Positions 22,705-34,405 of a stretch of 64,000 nucleotides of DNA are shown piece by piece (position 1 is the stretch's first letter; each line of letters opens with the position of its first letter). The position numbers were made by a program, and so were the translations under genes. This stretch comes from Macrolepiota albuminosa (Eukaryota > Basidiomycota > Agaricomycetes > Agaricales > Agaricaceae). The notes beneath the pieces were generated by a model, which worked only from the letters and a program-made list of their open reading frames with translations, searched no databases and was not told the DNA's origin. The stretch covers positions 930,001 through 994,000 of the forward strand of contig JAMWFC010000115.1 of assembly GCA_027475525.1 (NCBI GenBank). Direction: 5' to 3'.

Positions 22705-23595
22705 TACCGTACCAAAAAGCTTCTGGTGGGTGCGCTATAAGTAATGTGAGGAGTCCCAGGCAGGTCCTAGAGAACGCGCCTATAAAAATGAGGAAAAGTC
22801 GGTAAGAGGGTCGGCAAGTGTAAAGCGCTAAGATAAAGCGCCTATGAAGGGAGCGGTAAGCGAACACGGCAATGTCAACGGCAAGAACACAGTAAGCTTA
22901 GCGAAGTCTAAGCGTCGTAAATGCCTGCCGTAGCTGCAAGGCACGAATAGGTCAAAGGCTAGCAATAGTCTGCAACTGCCGATGAGTTCGACGTTGCCGA
23001 CCGTAAATGAAATCTCGAGCATAAGGGAGACTGAAGAAAGGGGAGCAGGAAACTCTGGTCTATTGTTCGATGGGTATGTACAAGTCGGTAAGTACTTTAT
23101 ATACTACAGGGAGTTCACCGTCGCCAGTGACCAACCATTGCCAAAGTGCGGCAAACTAGAAAATTTCATAGGGGTAGCTCCAACGGTTTCAGATCCCTAC
23201 CGTCCATTCAAGAACCTTAGCGATGCCAGGCAACAGATCGCGAAGCTAAACCATCAATCCATCACCCTTCTGTCTGTCCAAAATGCTTAGCGATGTTAGG
23301 CACCAGATTGAGGCGCTAAGCGGTGTCAGACGCCAAGGTCAAACACCAAGCTGTCTGTCAGTTTTTGATAGATCATCAGGCTTCTTGCTAAGCGCTGTCA
23401 TCAGTGACTGATGCCATCTGTCAGTTGTTATTCTGTCTGCCGTTGGCGCTATCATTGATCAGATCTGCTTCTTGCCGTGCATGGCCGTCAAATATTGCCA
23501 AAATTGGTTAGTTAGCGTGCGCTAAGGTATCCCGGACCTGTGCCGTGTTGCCGTAGCCTGCCGTTGATGCGCTGATCCTGTATGGGGTCCTATCA
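22660..23595 (-). repeat. 5' LTR of element C
   Basis: 936 bp. On the plus strand it ends GGGGTCCTATCA and is followed by CCAC, the same four bases that precede the other LTR at 12397-12400. It should carry the promoter for the minus-strand gag-pol transcript. Confidence 0.93.
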
Positions 23596-25084
23596 CCACA
23601 TCTGCACAAATGTCATGCAGCATGAAGGGCATGTACCCTCCATTGAGCTCAAAGGATGCATATCTGGTAGCCTCTGAAATACTCATGTTAATCATGAACT
23701 CAGTGAGTAGGCACCAGTCCACCTAGTCTCATTGATCAGGGCAGACAACTGCTCTTAGGATCTGGCCTATACTGCAGTTAGCCTGCTTAGTCTGCCCATC
23801 TGTCTGAGGATGGAATGAAGTCAACATGAGAAGTCTGGCTCTCAACAGCTTGTAGAGTTTTCTCCTCCATTGTGATGTGAATTTTGAGTCACAGTCACTC
23901 ACAATGGTACTAGGCAGCCCATGCAGCTTAACAATCTCCTTAAAGTAGATCCATGACAGCTCCTTAGCCATCAGTGTTGTTTGCACTAGTATAAGGTGCA
24001 CCATGCTCATTATGCAACATATTACTACTCAGAGGCAGCCAAATTCTCTTGACTCAGAAAAGGGACCTATAAAGTCCATTTCAATGAAATTCCAAGGCTT
24101 TACTGGCACTGGGAGCTGGTGCAGCTTCCTGGCAGGAGCTCCAGGAGGCAATTTTGCCCTTTGACACACTGTGTATGATATGCAGAACTTGGTAACCTTC
24201 TGGGCCATGCATAGCCACTAATACCATCTCCAGATGTATTCCAGTATTTGTGTAGCACTGAAGTGTAAGGGCAACCTCTAGAGGCTGTGGCTCAGTCACA
24301 CAGCTAGCAGAGGGAGATCCAAAGTGTATTAGAGTATGTACTGACAATATCATAATAACTACTCACCTGGCAGAGGGAAATCCAAAGAGAACAAGTCTAG
24401 GGATTCCCTATGCCAGGTTGGATGCTTCTGGGGCTTCTGAAGCGTGGAGAACAACTGTACAGTACAACAAAACCTTAAAAACTCAAAAATTGACTAACCA
24501 AACAACTGTGCAAACAAGGCAGGAAAACTCCGGACTTTAGAAGTCAGAAAGGCAAACTCCAGCTTATATAAGCAGTCTGGAAGCAATGCTGAAGGGCCCA
24601 CACTTGTCTGAATGGTAGCTAAAGAACCAGAGCACCTTAAGGGCTGAGAGTAGTACTAACAGATAGTGTTGAAAGAATAGAAACAGTAAAATGAAATAAT
24701 GTCAGAAGAAATAAAAGAATGAATGAAGGGAGAGTGAAGAGATAAGGAGTGAGAAAAGGAAGAAATGAGAAGTCCCCTGACACGAAGTGCCCCACTAGTG
24801 CATAGGCCTGGTCCAGTACTTGCATCACAATAGTTCGTGTATGGAGAAGGCAGCTCACTGCCACTCCTTGATGATTCTCCATTGTGATTAAACTGTCAGG
24901 CCCCTGCTTGAACTAAGGATGGTCATCAGAATTGGTGATTATCTTGGCAAAGAAGGAGTCATGTCTGTACTCCCACACCATTTCCTTATGAAAGTTGTCT
25001 TTCTCCAGGCTAGGTGGTGTAGTATTTGGTAGAAGTATTACTTGATAGTTCTGGGGCTTGCTAGTGTAGAATATGACCTTGAAT
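23596..25084 (-). pseudogene. Integrase (N-terminal and core) of element B, catalytic Glu lost
   Basis: Minus-strand reading gives the RNase H-integrase linker (NTTPPSLEKDNFH, DSFFAKIIT, near 25050-24900) and the zinc-region start (QVLDQAYALVGHF). The core has first Asp in WNFIEMDFIGPF, second Asp in STIVSDCDSKFTS, and SFHPQTDGQTKQAN where intact elements have Glu (TER), so the catalytic Glu is Lys. The sequence between 24630 and 24350 lacks a clean zinc region. The ORF runs up to the CCAC beside element C, and its continuation is at 12400-11789. Confidence 0.88.
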
Positions 25085-25935
25085 TCACACTGACTTTGAT
25101 GACGAAAGGGATAATTATTATCTTGACTGCGTTTAATAATCTTGCAAAATGCCGAGGTTTTGAGGAATTATAATATTGAATGAGAATAATAATATTCCCA
25201 CAAGTCGAGGTTTCTTAACAAACTCCGGCCTAAGCGATTCACTCCCTGGGAATCACCGAGCCTTTGCCTATCAATTGCCTGTCTATTCTCTACTAAACTT
25301 GGGCTATTTATACTGTTTTTCTGGTGCACAGACCACTATCTACATATGACTCTTTGTCGGAAACTCTCCCACTTCCAGAACGTATTTGATAGTCCAATTT
25401 CCCTTTTGGGAGGCCTGTTTCAGTGCTACCCGTTCCACCATTCTTCCGGATGTTTCTGATTGCCGCTTCTCCATTTGCTTGAGCTCCATTTAGCCTGATC
25501 TAATTCATGGATCCTTCTTTCCTCTTTTAGCGCCTCCCTGCATCCCCTACTTCTTTCCTTTTCCCCTCCTTGTTGTCAAATCGAACATTGACTGATTTGA
25601 CAATGAAATTGAGAATTATAACCTTGAATGAATATAATAATTTCCCAATTTCATCCTATTCCGTCCATTGCCGAACATTGACTGATTTGATGATGAAATT
25701 GAGAATTATGATATCGAATGAATATAATAATTTCCCAATTTCATCCTGTTCCGTCCATTACCAGCTTCCATGCTTTTCCTCTCCATGACAGTGGTTAGAC
25801 TATTGTTGAGCTGATAGTTTGAGCCGGTCCCTGCCTGTTGTTCTGTACTTCTCTGTGTATTTGTTGGGATATTTTCGGAGATAGATATTTGTTGAGACTG
25901 CTACCAGGAGGCTTACAGTTTTCAGCCTATAATTA
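25085..25935. other. Non-coding segment interrupting element B pol, with 90-bp tandem repeat
   Basis: RNase H sequence ends near 26000 and the integrase linker starts near 25080. The intervening 850 bp has no pol homology in either strand and different base composition. It includes two imperfect 90-bp units at 25583 and 25673 (GAACATTGACTGATTTGA and following). Probably a solo LTR or small non-autonomous insertion; no clear target duplication was found. Confidence 0.5.
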
Positions 25936-27330
25936 AATGTTTATTTTGACTTCTGGTGCATGTTTTGTCCCTGACTGCTGGTACAGCATTGTATCAGTGG
26001 CTGGGACAAAGACAATTTGCCTTCTAGCATTTCAGCCAGAGTAAAGAGTCAATTGGGACACTCAGATTCTCCAGGCAAGGCTGGTTCCATGACCTCATGT
26101 TCCTTTAGCAGCTTGGCAGCTATGTCCTGCTCTTCATGCTGCTCTCTGAGATGAGTACTTCACCTCTGTTCATTGTTGCACATCACATATATTTCTAGGA
26201 CATGTTCTCTAATCTTCTGATACCAATAAAGAGGTAAATCCTCTCTGTCTAGATCTATGTGGCAGTCTGCCTGCACATACTTGTGAGGCTCATGAGCCTT
26301 ACTGACTACATCACTCTCAAAATAGCAAGACAAACAGTCTGTCACTTTATTGAGTTCACCTTTAACATAGGTGATGTTGAACTGGTATCTCAACAGTATC
26401 CCATCAGCTTATCCTCCTACTTGGGGAGGGCCTCAAGTATGGCTAGGGTCTTTAGCTCATGCACAGCATAGTTTTGCTTGCTGAGTGACATGTCTGCCAA
26501 CTGCTCTCCTGGCCATACATGGCCCCGACGCCCATCTTACATGCATCACAAATGAGCCAGATGGGCTCATCCCATCTGGGGTCAATTGATTAAATAACCA
26601 GAGTTTTTATACAGATCTGTTTGACCATTTTGAAGCACTGCTGATGCAGCAGCCGCCAATTGAATAGTGACCCATTCTGCATTATGGCCATGAATGGCCC
26701 AGTATAAGCAGTAACATTGGGCAGAAAGCTTGATATATAGTTGACCAGGCCAACAAACTGTTGGATGTCATTGTAGTTTTGTGGGATGTGCCACTCCTGA
26801 ATATAATTGAGCTTGTTCTGATCAGGATGAATACTCCGCTCATCAATGACATGCACTAGACAGTCTATACTTTGAGTGTAAAGCTCATACTTTTTCCATT
26901 TCAAGTACAACTTGTACTTGCATAGTCATTCAAACACAACTCTGAAGTGCTGTTCGTGCTCCTCCATGGAATTCGAATAGATGAAGATGTCATTTAGATA
27001 GATGTGCATAAAGCATCCTATCATGTCTTGGAATATAGAGGTCATCAACCTCTGAAAGGTTGCTAGAGCATTACAATCCCCAATTTGCATAATGTTGCTT
27101 GTAAACATGCTCATGATTGAGGCAAACATGGTCTTGAATACGTTTTCAGTGCGAATGCGCACCTGCTCATAAGCATCTGTGAGGTCAATCTTTGAGCAAT
27201 ACTTTGCTCAAGCCATGTCTTCCCAGATCACCTCTTGATCTGGTAAAGGAGTTACATTCTTTATAGTATTATCATTGCACTGGTGTGCATCAAAAGCAGT
27301 TCAAAGGGTTCTGTCCTTCTTTGGGATGCA
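25936..27330 (-). pseudogene. Reverse transcriptase-RNase H of element B
   Basis: 27162-26926 carries the RT palm (NALATFQRLMTSIFQDM, then HIYLNDIFIYSNS). The Y-x-D-D box reads Y-L-N-D, so the first catalytic Asp is Asn (a G-to-A change). 26910-26590 carries the RT thumb (QNKLNYIQEWHIP, QQFVGLVNYISSFLP) and 26393-26160 the RNase H end (FNITYVKGELNKVTDCLS). Several stops separate these parts. Enzymatically dead. Confidence 0.9.
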
Positions 27331-30150
27331 CAGTAATGGTGCAGCCTGAGCAGTGGTGCATGGTGACTACTATTGAGCATTCAAATAGCAATTAGTTTTA
27401 TCATGTAATTGCTCCTGGAGTGTGCATGGACAGTGCAGCAAGTGGTACTTGTACTGCTTGCTCTTGTCTATGAGATTGATCTCATGGTTCACTTCCCACT
27501 ATAGTGGGAGCTCCTCCTTGGTCCCATTGACTATATCGGCAAATTTCTCTTGCCATTGCTGACACAACTAAGTAATATTATCCTCACAAAGGCTCGTCAC
27601 CTTCTGTTTCCCCTTCAGATGCATCAGAGGAAGTACTTCCACCGTATCTGATGGTGGCTGAGGCTGCTGTGCATATTGCTCACATATTGTGAGCACCCAA
27701 TCAACACTGTCATCAGGTATGTGCAGCCTTAGCGGGAATTCCACTATTGTTGCCTTACAAGCCACAAAGTTTTTCCCCTCATATATAAGGGAATACGCTA
27801 TGGATACTTTGTTCAATGCTGGCTGGCAATATGCTGGTGTGACGGTCATTTATTGCTGGTGCACATTTTGCACACACATGGCTGCCATCAGCTCATTCCA
27901 CTTCTATAGCATTTGAGGGTCGTATGCCCAGTCATACTCAGAGAGGGAAGCTGGTTGCTTCCATAATGACTGTGTGTCCTTACAATATGAGGTTTCTGCC
28001 TCTCAGTTGCTGTCTCTCAAGTCATTCAACTTGACTCATGAGGACATAAGTAGACATACATCCACTGAGTCCTCAAGCTTTTTTGCTTTTTGCTGGTGTT
28101 TATCTGGAGGCTTTGTGCCTCAAGCATCAGAAGCAAGTGTTTGCTTGTCTCTTGTCTTGGAGGCTTGATACTTCTCCTTGCTTATCATCACCACATTGTG
28201 GTCTGAGCTCAGTCCAGACATAGCCTGTACTTCCTCATCTACAATCTCTACTGCTAGTGCTTTGTGTCAACTGAGTCATGGAAAATTCTTGTGCTTCTCC
28301 GTAGTGTGGTAATGTCGCAGACAATTATCAGTGTCATCTGCTGTAGCCCATTCTGCTGAGATCACTTTCCCATTTACTAGCACCTGACAGTGCTCAAAGT
28401 CTAGCATGACTTTGTTACACTACATGAATGGCATTCCCAGTATCATGTTATAGCAATCAAAGTTTGCTACATCCATATATTCCCAGCTACTCAAGCCTGG
28501 TGTCTGGACAGTTACATTTGTCCCATACTGCACTATAGCATGGCTCTCTACACTGCCCAGTTGCAAGGCCAATGGCATGTCTAACTCCTATATGGAGATT
28601 CTGTACACGTGGGCAAATTGGGATGTAATACCCAAAGTAGTGCTCCCAGAGTCCCATAAGGTCCATGTCTTGTGGCCATTTACATCCACATATGAGACCA
28701 GACACTTTTTGTCTGCACGCTTCAATGTAGAGCACTGCAAAGTGCCCTCTGCTCAATAAAGAGTCATCTTCTTCATTTGTACAACGTTATTCTTGACATG
28801 ATTGTTTGAAGACGGCCAATCTGTCATTGCTTCTAGACACTCAGAGTCGCTGTTGTGACTGTACTCATTGTCAAAGGCATTGTCATATATGTCTACAGTG
28901 ACATACTCCTCCCCCTTCATGACCACACTCTCAGGCTTGGCACCCAATGTCTCCTCTGAGGGCTCTTGGTCATTTGTGAAGTGCTCAGCCTCAGACTTAG
29001 CAGAGATATCTCCGTCACTCCCACTTGCAGCTGCAGTATGTGCAGCACAAAGATGGGCTCAGGGTATATACTCCTTTCTCAGGCTCCTGCCCTTGCAGGG
29101 CAGTCAATAGCATAGTGGCCTGGCTGGCTGCATGCAAAACATGTCCCTATCTGACCAGATAGGTTGGCCCGCTTGATTTCTGGCCTTGGTTTAATTTCCA
29201 GCAGAAGCTCTGTGTACCACAAACCACATGTTGCGGTCACAATCTAAGTTAGCCTTCTTAGCCAGAAATGTTTCTATATGCTGACCTCATGAGAGTGCCT
29301 CAGCAGATGGTAGTCACCTGCTTCCTCCTTTGTGGCTACTACAATGCTCATAGTGGTTAGCAGTCTTAATGGACTGCTCATATCTTATGGCATACACCAC
29401 AAACTCCTCAATATTGTTGATCTCTGGAGATAACCCATCCTCATGTATCAGGTAGTGGCACATGTCTGCTGGAATATCATCCAAAGCATATTGCTCGAGT
29501 CATGCCTGGATAGTGTACTTCATCACCTCTAGGTGTAGATCTCAGAACACCTGCAAGTGCACAGTGTAAGCAGGTTTCAACTACTACTCCTCTGCTTTGG
29601 CATTGTCATCGGTAGACAACTCAACAACCTTCTCCAGAAGATCTGCAACCTCCTGAACTCCACTGCTGGTGTGCATAGGAAACAATTTTCTGTGCTGTCA
29701 GCTTCAGGAGTTGCGTCCTCCTCTGATACCTCCTCTATGTAGGCATTAAGCCTATCATGGCCTGCCTGGCCCCACTACTCTAGCTCAGAAGCATAGGTCC
29801 CCCAGTCTGTACCAACAAATTGGTTTCTCCTGCAATGCCCTGAGCGTCTGTCGACTGCTTGACCTCATTAGGGGGCCCTTTGGAAGCTAGCCAGCTAGAC
29901 TGTCAAAGTTCTCCTGGCAGCGGCATAACTGAGGGAGTTAATTCTCTGGGCATCTTGTTTTATGGCTATTGCTGGCCATCATGTTGTGAGCTCTCAGCTC
30001 TTCAACCCTTGCTTTCATTTCTGAGCAAGTCAGTGCTCTGACCTTGATCTCGAGCCTTGAGTTTTGACTGACCCACATTGAGCACTTGCGCATCCTGAGT
30101 GTCTGCTGGGTCTTCCTATATGTCATGGGCATTCCACCCACCATCAGTGG
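27331..30150 (-). pseudogene. gag-protease region of element B
   Basis: A zinc knuckle lies near 29155-29110 (T-C-F-A-C-S-Q-P-G-H-Y-A-I-D-C, canonical C-X2-C-X4-H-X4-C). The aspartic protease is at 28720-28430 (WTLWDSGSTT active-site loop; later NMILGMPFM). The remaining gag upstream (30150-29200) and the linker to RT (28300-27350) are recognisable only in pieces, with frequent stops. The protease active-site Asp-Ser-Gly is intact although the frame is not. Confidence 0.78.
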
Positions 30151-30294
30151 TGACTGCAGATATGGGGTTACTTATTGATCTTTTGTTTGAAATTTGCATG
30201 ATGTGGCTATGCAAGAAGCTTGAGAAGCTGATAGAGTTCTGTCAAACATCAGATACTAGACAATAGCTCCTAGCTAGCAGATTTAAAAAAAAAA

Positions 30295-30520
30295 TGTAAT
30301 AAAGTTACGGGTTAAATGAGCTCAAGGTTCACGCTACACAGAATCAGACAAGTCCAGTCTATTAACAATGTAGTATAAGACAAAAATAAGCTGCTTAGTA
30401 AGCAGCACATATCAACTATTTATATTTATGTAACTAATATTATATTATAATAAATATAATATTTGCTACTATAGTAAGTAAGAGCTATGTGGCCAGTGCC
30501 ACATAGCAGACTATGCTATA
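30295..30520 (-). repeat. 5' LTR of element B
   Basis: 226-bp partner of 8171-8396, and the same orientation. Immediately beyond it (30521) the last bases of LTR A resume (GGTCCTATTA). Confidence 0.85.
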
Positions 30521-30534
30521 ATAGGGTCCTATTA
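30521..30534 (-). repeat. Right tip of LTR A beyond element B
   Basis: ATAGGGTCCTATTA corresponds to the last 14 bases of the C-family LTR (TGGGGTCCTATCA). With 7252-8170 it makes about 933 bp of a 936-bp LTR, showing that B inserted near its end. It is followed by CCAT, close to the CCAC before 7252. Confidence 0.75.
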
Positions 30535-32397
30535 CCATAACATATTGGACCCCTGCCCCTGCTATGCATGTCACTGGTGACACCTTTCCTTAGCTCAGGA
30601 AGGAGTTCTCCTATTCTGTGATTCTGCTCTGCCCCTCTGAAGAACTTCATTGTCAACTTCACCACATTAATGAAGTCACTAAGACTATTAGTTGCAACTT
30701 GGCCATTCTGCATCTTTGCATTGACATCTTAGCATGATCTTAGCATGTCATGAGACTCTTTTGCTCAGCCTCCATGGATGACATTACTGATGTGCTTGAG
30801 TGGCAAGCTAGCCACATTCAGAACAGAGACTTGCTTCCTTTAGGTAATCCTGCCTTTCCTGCATATAATGTGTAGTTGCTGGCCCATAGCGCTCTGAACT
30901 TTTTGGACTTTGTTGAATTTTGATACATAGTTAATGATGTAAGCCTGTACTCAAATAAACACCTCCCCCTCTTTGTTCTAATAGCATCAGTTTGTAAGTA
31001 ATTAAAAGATAAATAACAAAATAAGAAAAAGGAAAAACATTCAGTAGATCGTTATAGCACAAAAACCCCTTTGCCAGCACAGCCCAATAGCTAATACTGT
31101 GCCAGCCTAGAAAGAAACAGGTATTGTCTGTAAATAATAAGTGGATCCATGCAGGAAGTTTAATGTATAAAGAAATAGAGTGCTAATGATTGCTTGTGGC
31201 TATTCAGTGATGGTGACTATAAGTGCTAGATCTAGAATGTCAACTTCCTCTTTGTGCAGTCTAAAAATGAGTCAAGCATATCCTATTGGCTGGTGCCTCT
31301 GTTAGGGTCCAAGTCCCTTGAGAAGTGTTCTTCCATGCTATTGCTAGTTGAAATGCTGTCTGTGTCCTATAAATTGCTTATGCATCAACTTAATCTCATC
31401 AGTTTTTGTGATGGCTAACCCAACTGGTTTGGTGTGGACCTCCATTGTAATTGAGCTCATGTCATAATTGATCCTCCCACCTTACTTCTTTCTTTCACCA
31501 CTATCCTGCTAGTGGCATGTCAAAACTGGCCAATAAAGTTGTTGAGCTAGGCTGCCATTGTTGTCTGCTATATGCTGCTTGCAAAATCTGGGAGGATTAC
31601 ATGCCTATGACCACCTTTGGTATAGAAAAATCCTGAAGTCAAATTTTTCAGGTGCGCTATTGCCTTTTATGAGTCTTTCTTTTCTAATAGTTGCCAAATA
31701 AAGCAACTCTCTACCAATGAGACAGCAGATTGTCTTGAGCTGCTGTTGGAGGAAAGCCGTTTCCTGGTCTGTCATCTCATTATCTCTTTCCTCCTTTCTT
31801 GACCAACTGCGCTATCTTACTAGGCTTTCCACAAGTTTATCAGTGGTCACCTCTTTTGTGGTCCTCCTGAAGTTTGGGTTCCTTCTAGCAAGCATCTTCT
31901 CTTGCCAGGTCCTTCTTAATGCATGTTCTCTTTGCCTCCCATGTCACTGATATGAGGCAATCTCATCTTCTTCATAGTGCCACAGAACTAACAGATTTTA
32001 GATTTTGATTTCTGTGTCATAGATATATAAAATGCATTGTTATTGTTGCTTCCCTCCTTATGATTGTTTCTCACATGTTAGAATTCTTAAATCCCATCAG
32101 CTCTGCAAGTAGCTGGAGGTATATTTATGGGTTCTGGCTACTGTGTTTTGTTAGTATTGCACCATGCCAGTACTTTTTGTCCTTATTGATAGGCATACTA
32201 CTTTCTATCACCTAGCAATACTTGACCACATTGAATTATTCTTGGCCCAGATGCCTGATGGTGGTTTCTCTCATCAGAACAGCAATATCTAGACCCTTAT
32301 TTGATGCTACTGCCTGCTCCTAGCTGCATCCAAGGAATGGATAATAGATACTCTCGTTGACTCGTTCTTTGCAGTGCAGCGGAAGTGTGAATTCAGC
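30535..32397. other. Degraded retroelement debris
   Basis: No intact ORF. 31030-31085 resembles the 16050-16100 stretch of element C (AAAAGG-AAAAC, TCAGTA-ATC-TTATAGC). A CA followed by CCTCCCCCTCT near 30963 looks like an LTR end plus polypurine tract. The minus strand at 31950-31700 gives a Lys/Glu-rich reading with stops that I cannot assign. Probably remnants of a further C-related element. Confidence 0.45.
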
Positions 32398-33730
32398 ATC
32401 TTACTAAGGTGTGACGCCTTCGTGACGTCCGACTCAGAGGGGACTCCGAGCTATAGGGGTGGAATAGTATACATAGTCTTGATGATAGATAATAGATGAA
32501 AGGATGAAGGGTAGAGGGTATGGTATAACTCAGGAGTAGGTAGAAGTGGGGGTGGTAAAGGAAGCCGGGAGCCAGCATAGGCGAGGCAACAGCGACGGCG
32601 GTCAAAACAAGTGCAAGCAGCGACTGAAAAACCAAGAATAACATCAACAAATCCCCAACTCACCATTGCCCTTCCCCTCCCCTCCCGGACAGATCAAAGG
32701 AATGTAGACCCCTTTGACCTCAAAAAATCGATGAGGTTCTTAAGCTGTTCCAGCGTCAAGAAGATCAGAATCGTCGTGGGTTGTAAATGCGTCCAAGCTG
32801 GGACCCAGCCTTTGAACATGAACATGGGTCCTTCGTTCCTGAGCGAGGCTCTGATGACACATAGCGTCGACTGTATGACACAGAGATGGGATGGGATGGG
32901 ATGGGATGGGAGGGGAGGGGAGGGGAGGGGAGGGGAGGGGAGGGATGACACGGAGATGGGATGGGTGGGAGAGGGAGAGTCAGCGAGGGAGGGGGGAGGG
33001 ACGAGGCGAGGGACGTACGTTTGATCCGGGGCCGGATGCTTCATTATGCGACTCTGTGGTTCGTTCATTTGTGGGCGTTGATGAGAGTGGATGTGAATGT
33101 ATTGCATAGTTTATGCGTCAAATCTTTATAGAATCAAGCGACGAGTGCGAAAACGGTAGGTAAGTACAGCAGCGGAGTTAGCTGTAAAGTGGTAGATAAT
33201 ATTATCTTGGAAATTGCCAGTCTGTAAAAGCTGCGCTTTGAAGAAATCATATCTGCCAAAAGCAAAAGCAGACGAAATGATATGAGAGAGAGTAGGAGGA
33301 AAGGAAATGACGGGGGGCATACGAAGCAAGCTGGCTGGCGTTCATGAGGACGGCTCGGAAGACATCCGGGCCGACACCGCGAGCGAGCGATGAGACGCCT
33401 TCTTTGCGGACCATCTACATAGAACGCACATGCACATTATTGGTCAGTAGCGATCGCGATACTTATGGAAGACGACCGAGGCCCATGCAAAAGAAAAGAA
33501 CACATTACGTCATGCACGAGCATAGCCCCTTTAGGTAGGATGCGGGGAATGCTCACCTGAAGAGTGCATCGAAGCAGTGTTTGTAGTTGAAGTAAATCAC
33601 AGAATTATGTGGGATATCAATGTCAGTAGACAGATGAAGGACCAGCTCGCTAGAGTGAGGATGCTCTTAATTCCTGTGAAATGTTCACGCGGGTTACAAA
33701 GCGTCAACGGGGCCTTTTTGGCGACGTATG
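32398..33730 (-). pseudogene. Truncated duplicate of the mitochondrial carrier gene
   Basis: Matches 40681-43090 from the 3' flank to the region upstream of the start codon. The last exon (SLRNEGPMFMFKGWVPAWTHLQPTTILIF), the exon with DFFKAQLLQTGNF and the exon with MVRKEGVSSLARGVGPDVFRAVLMNASQL are present. The sequence then jumps (near 33590-33650) straight to the segment equivalent to 43020-43085. The exons encoding the first half of the protein, including the start codon and the first two carrier signatures, are absent, as is a clear counterpart of the 45-nt exon 9. A G-rich simple repeat (32884-32945) lies in an intron. Confidence 0.88.
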
Positions 33731-34405
33731 GACGAGCCTTTACTGATGGCTTCGGGGCAATGTCGTGCCCATGCCCCCAGTTGCAATATTTGTCCATCTG
33801 CAAAGCCAAGCGCGCCCAGATTTAGGACTTGTTCTTCTTCATTGGTGCTATTGCACGAGAACGATTTGTCTTCGAGGCTCAGTGCTACAGTCAATATCTA
33901 CATTGATTACGCGCAAATACACTGGCCTAATGAAAATGTGATACAACTGTCCAATGTCAGGACGACGGTGAAAATCATCAGAGAAGAATCACTATTCAAT
34001 GACGATGACTACATGGATTTGGATTGTGATACGGAGAGTGATCTGGATTCTGTGTTTTGAGGTCGGTGGTGTCAATGACATGTTCTTCTCTTTCAAGATG
34101 GACATTATGACGGTTGCTATCACTCCAACATGTATGGTCGAATGTAAAATTATTGGAACGATTGACAAAATACAAGCCATACCAAGAGATTTTGGCCGCA
34201 GTAATAGTAATTTATGTCGAGAAAGCCTTTGAAGTTGTTGGAAGAGGCAGATGAAACTACAGAAGAACTGAACATGAACAATACATCACTCGGTTCTGAC
34301 GAAACTCAGATAAATTGATCTATCTAATTGGATTAAGGGGTCATGATAGTGATGTCACATACAAAAGAAAAATCATATATGGCGGACGGAGACCGTCTGA
34401 AATAG
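33731..34405. other. Intergenic stretch
   Basis: ORFs up to about 110 codons overlap on both strands without recognisable content. It contains a short acidic reading (DDDYMDLDCDTESD near 34000) that may be chance. Confidence 0.4.

Larger units (their letters stand above)
12401..23595 (-). mobile_element. Ty3/gypsy element C with antisense accessory gene
   Basis: Complete LTR retrotransposon, 11.2 kb including a 77-bp artefactual duplication. LTRs of 936 bp begin TGATGA and end TCCTATCA on the plus strand, and CCAC flanks both sides as target-site duplication. Minus-strand gag-protease and pol are followed, before the 3' LTR, by a gene on the opposite strand. A purine tract (GGGGGGAGA) abuts the 3' LTR and a candidate primer-binding site lies 3 nt inside the 5' LTR. 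Its RT and integrase active-site residues are present. Coding frames are broken only by single TGA or TAG codons. It is the youngest layer of the stack. Confidence 0.93.
8171..30520 (-). mobile_element. Ty3/gypsy chromovirus element B (contains nested element C)
   Basis: Bounded by two 226-bp direct repeats (8171-8396 and 30295-30520) taken as its LTRs. Read on the minus strand it encodes gag with a zinc knuckle, aspartic protease, RT-RNase H, integrase and a chromodomain, then an extra ORF before the 3' LTR. A purine run on the minus strand (GAGGGGTG) abuts the 3' LTR, as expected for a polypurine tract. The whole element sits inside LTR A, and its integrase is split by element C. Without C it is about 11.1 kb. 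It carries many stops and two lost catalytic residues. Confidence 0.87.

Noticed and set aside
7252..30534. LTR A as one end of a complete element spanning to 30534
   Set aside because: The two parts are pieces of a single LTR split by element B, not an LTR pair.
32884..32945. G-quadruplex regulatory element
   Set aside because: GGGAT/GGGGA repeats could fold, but they lie in an intron of a pseudogene copy and look like simple microsatellite expansion.
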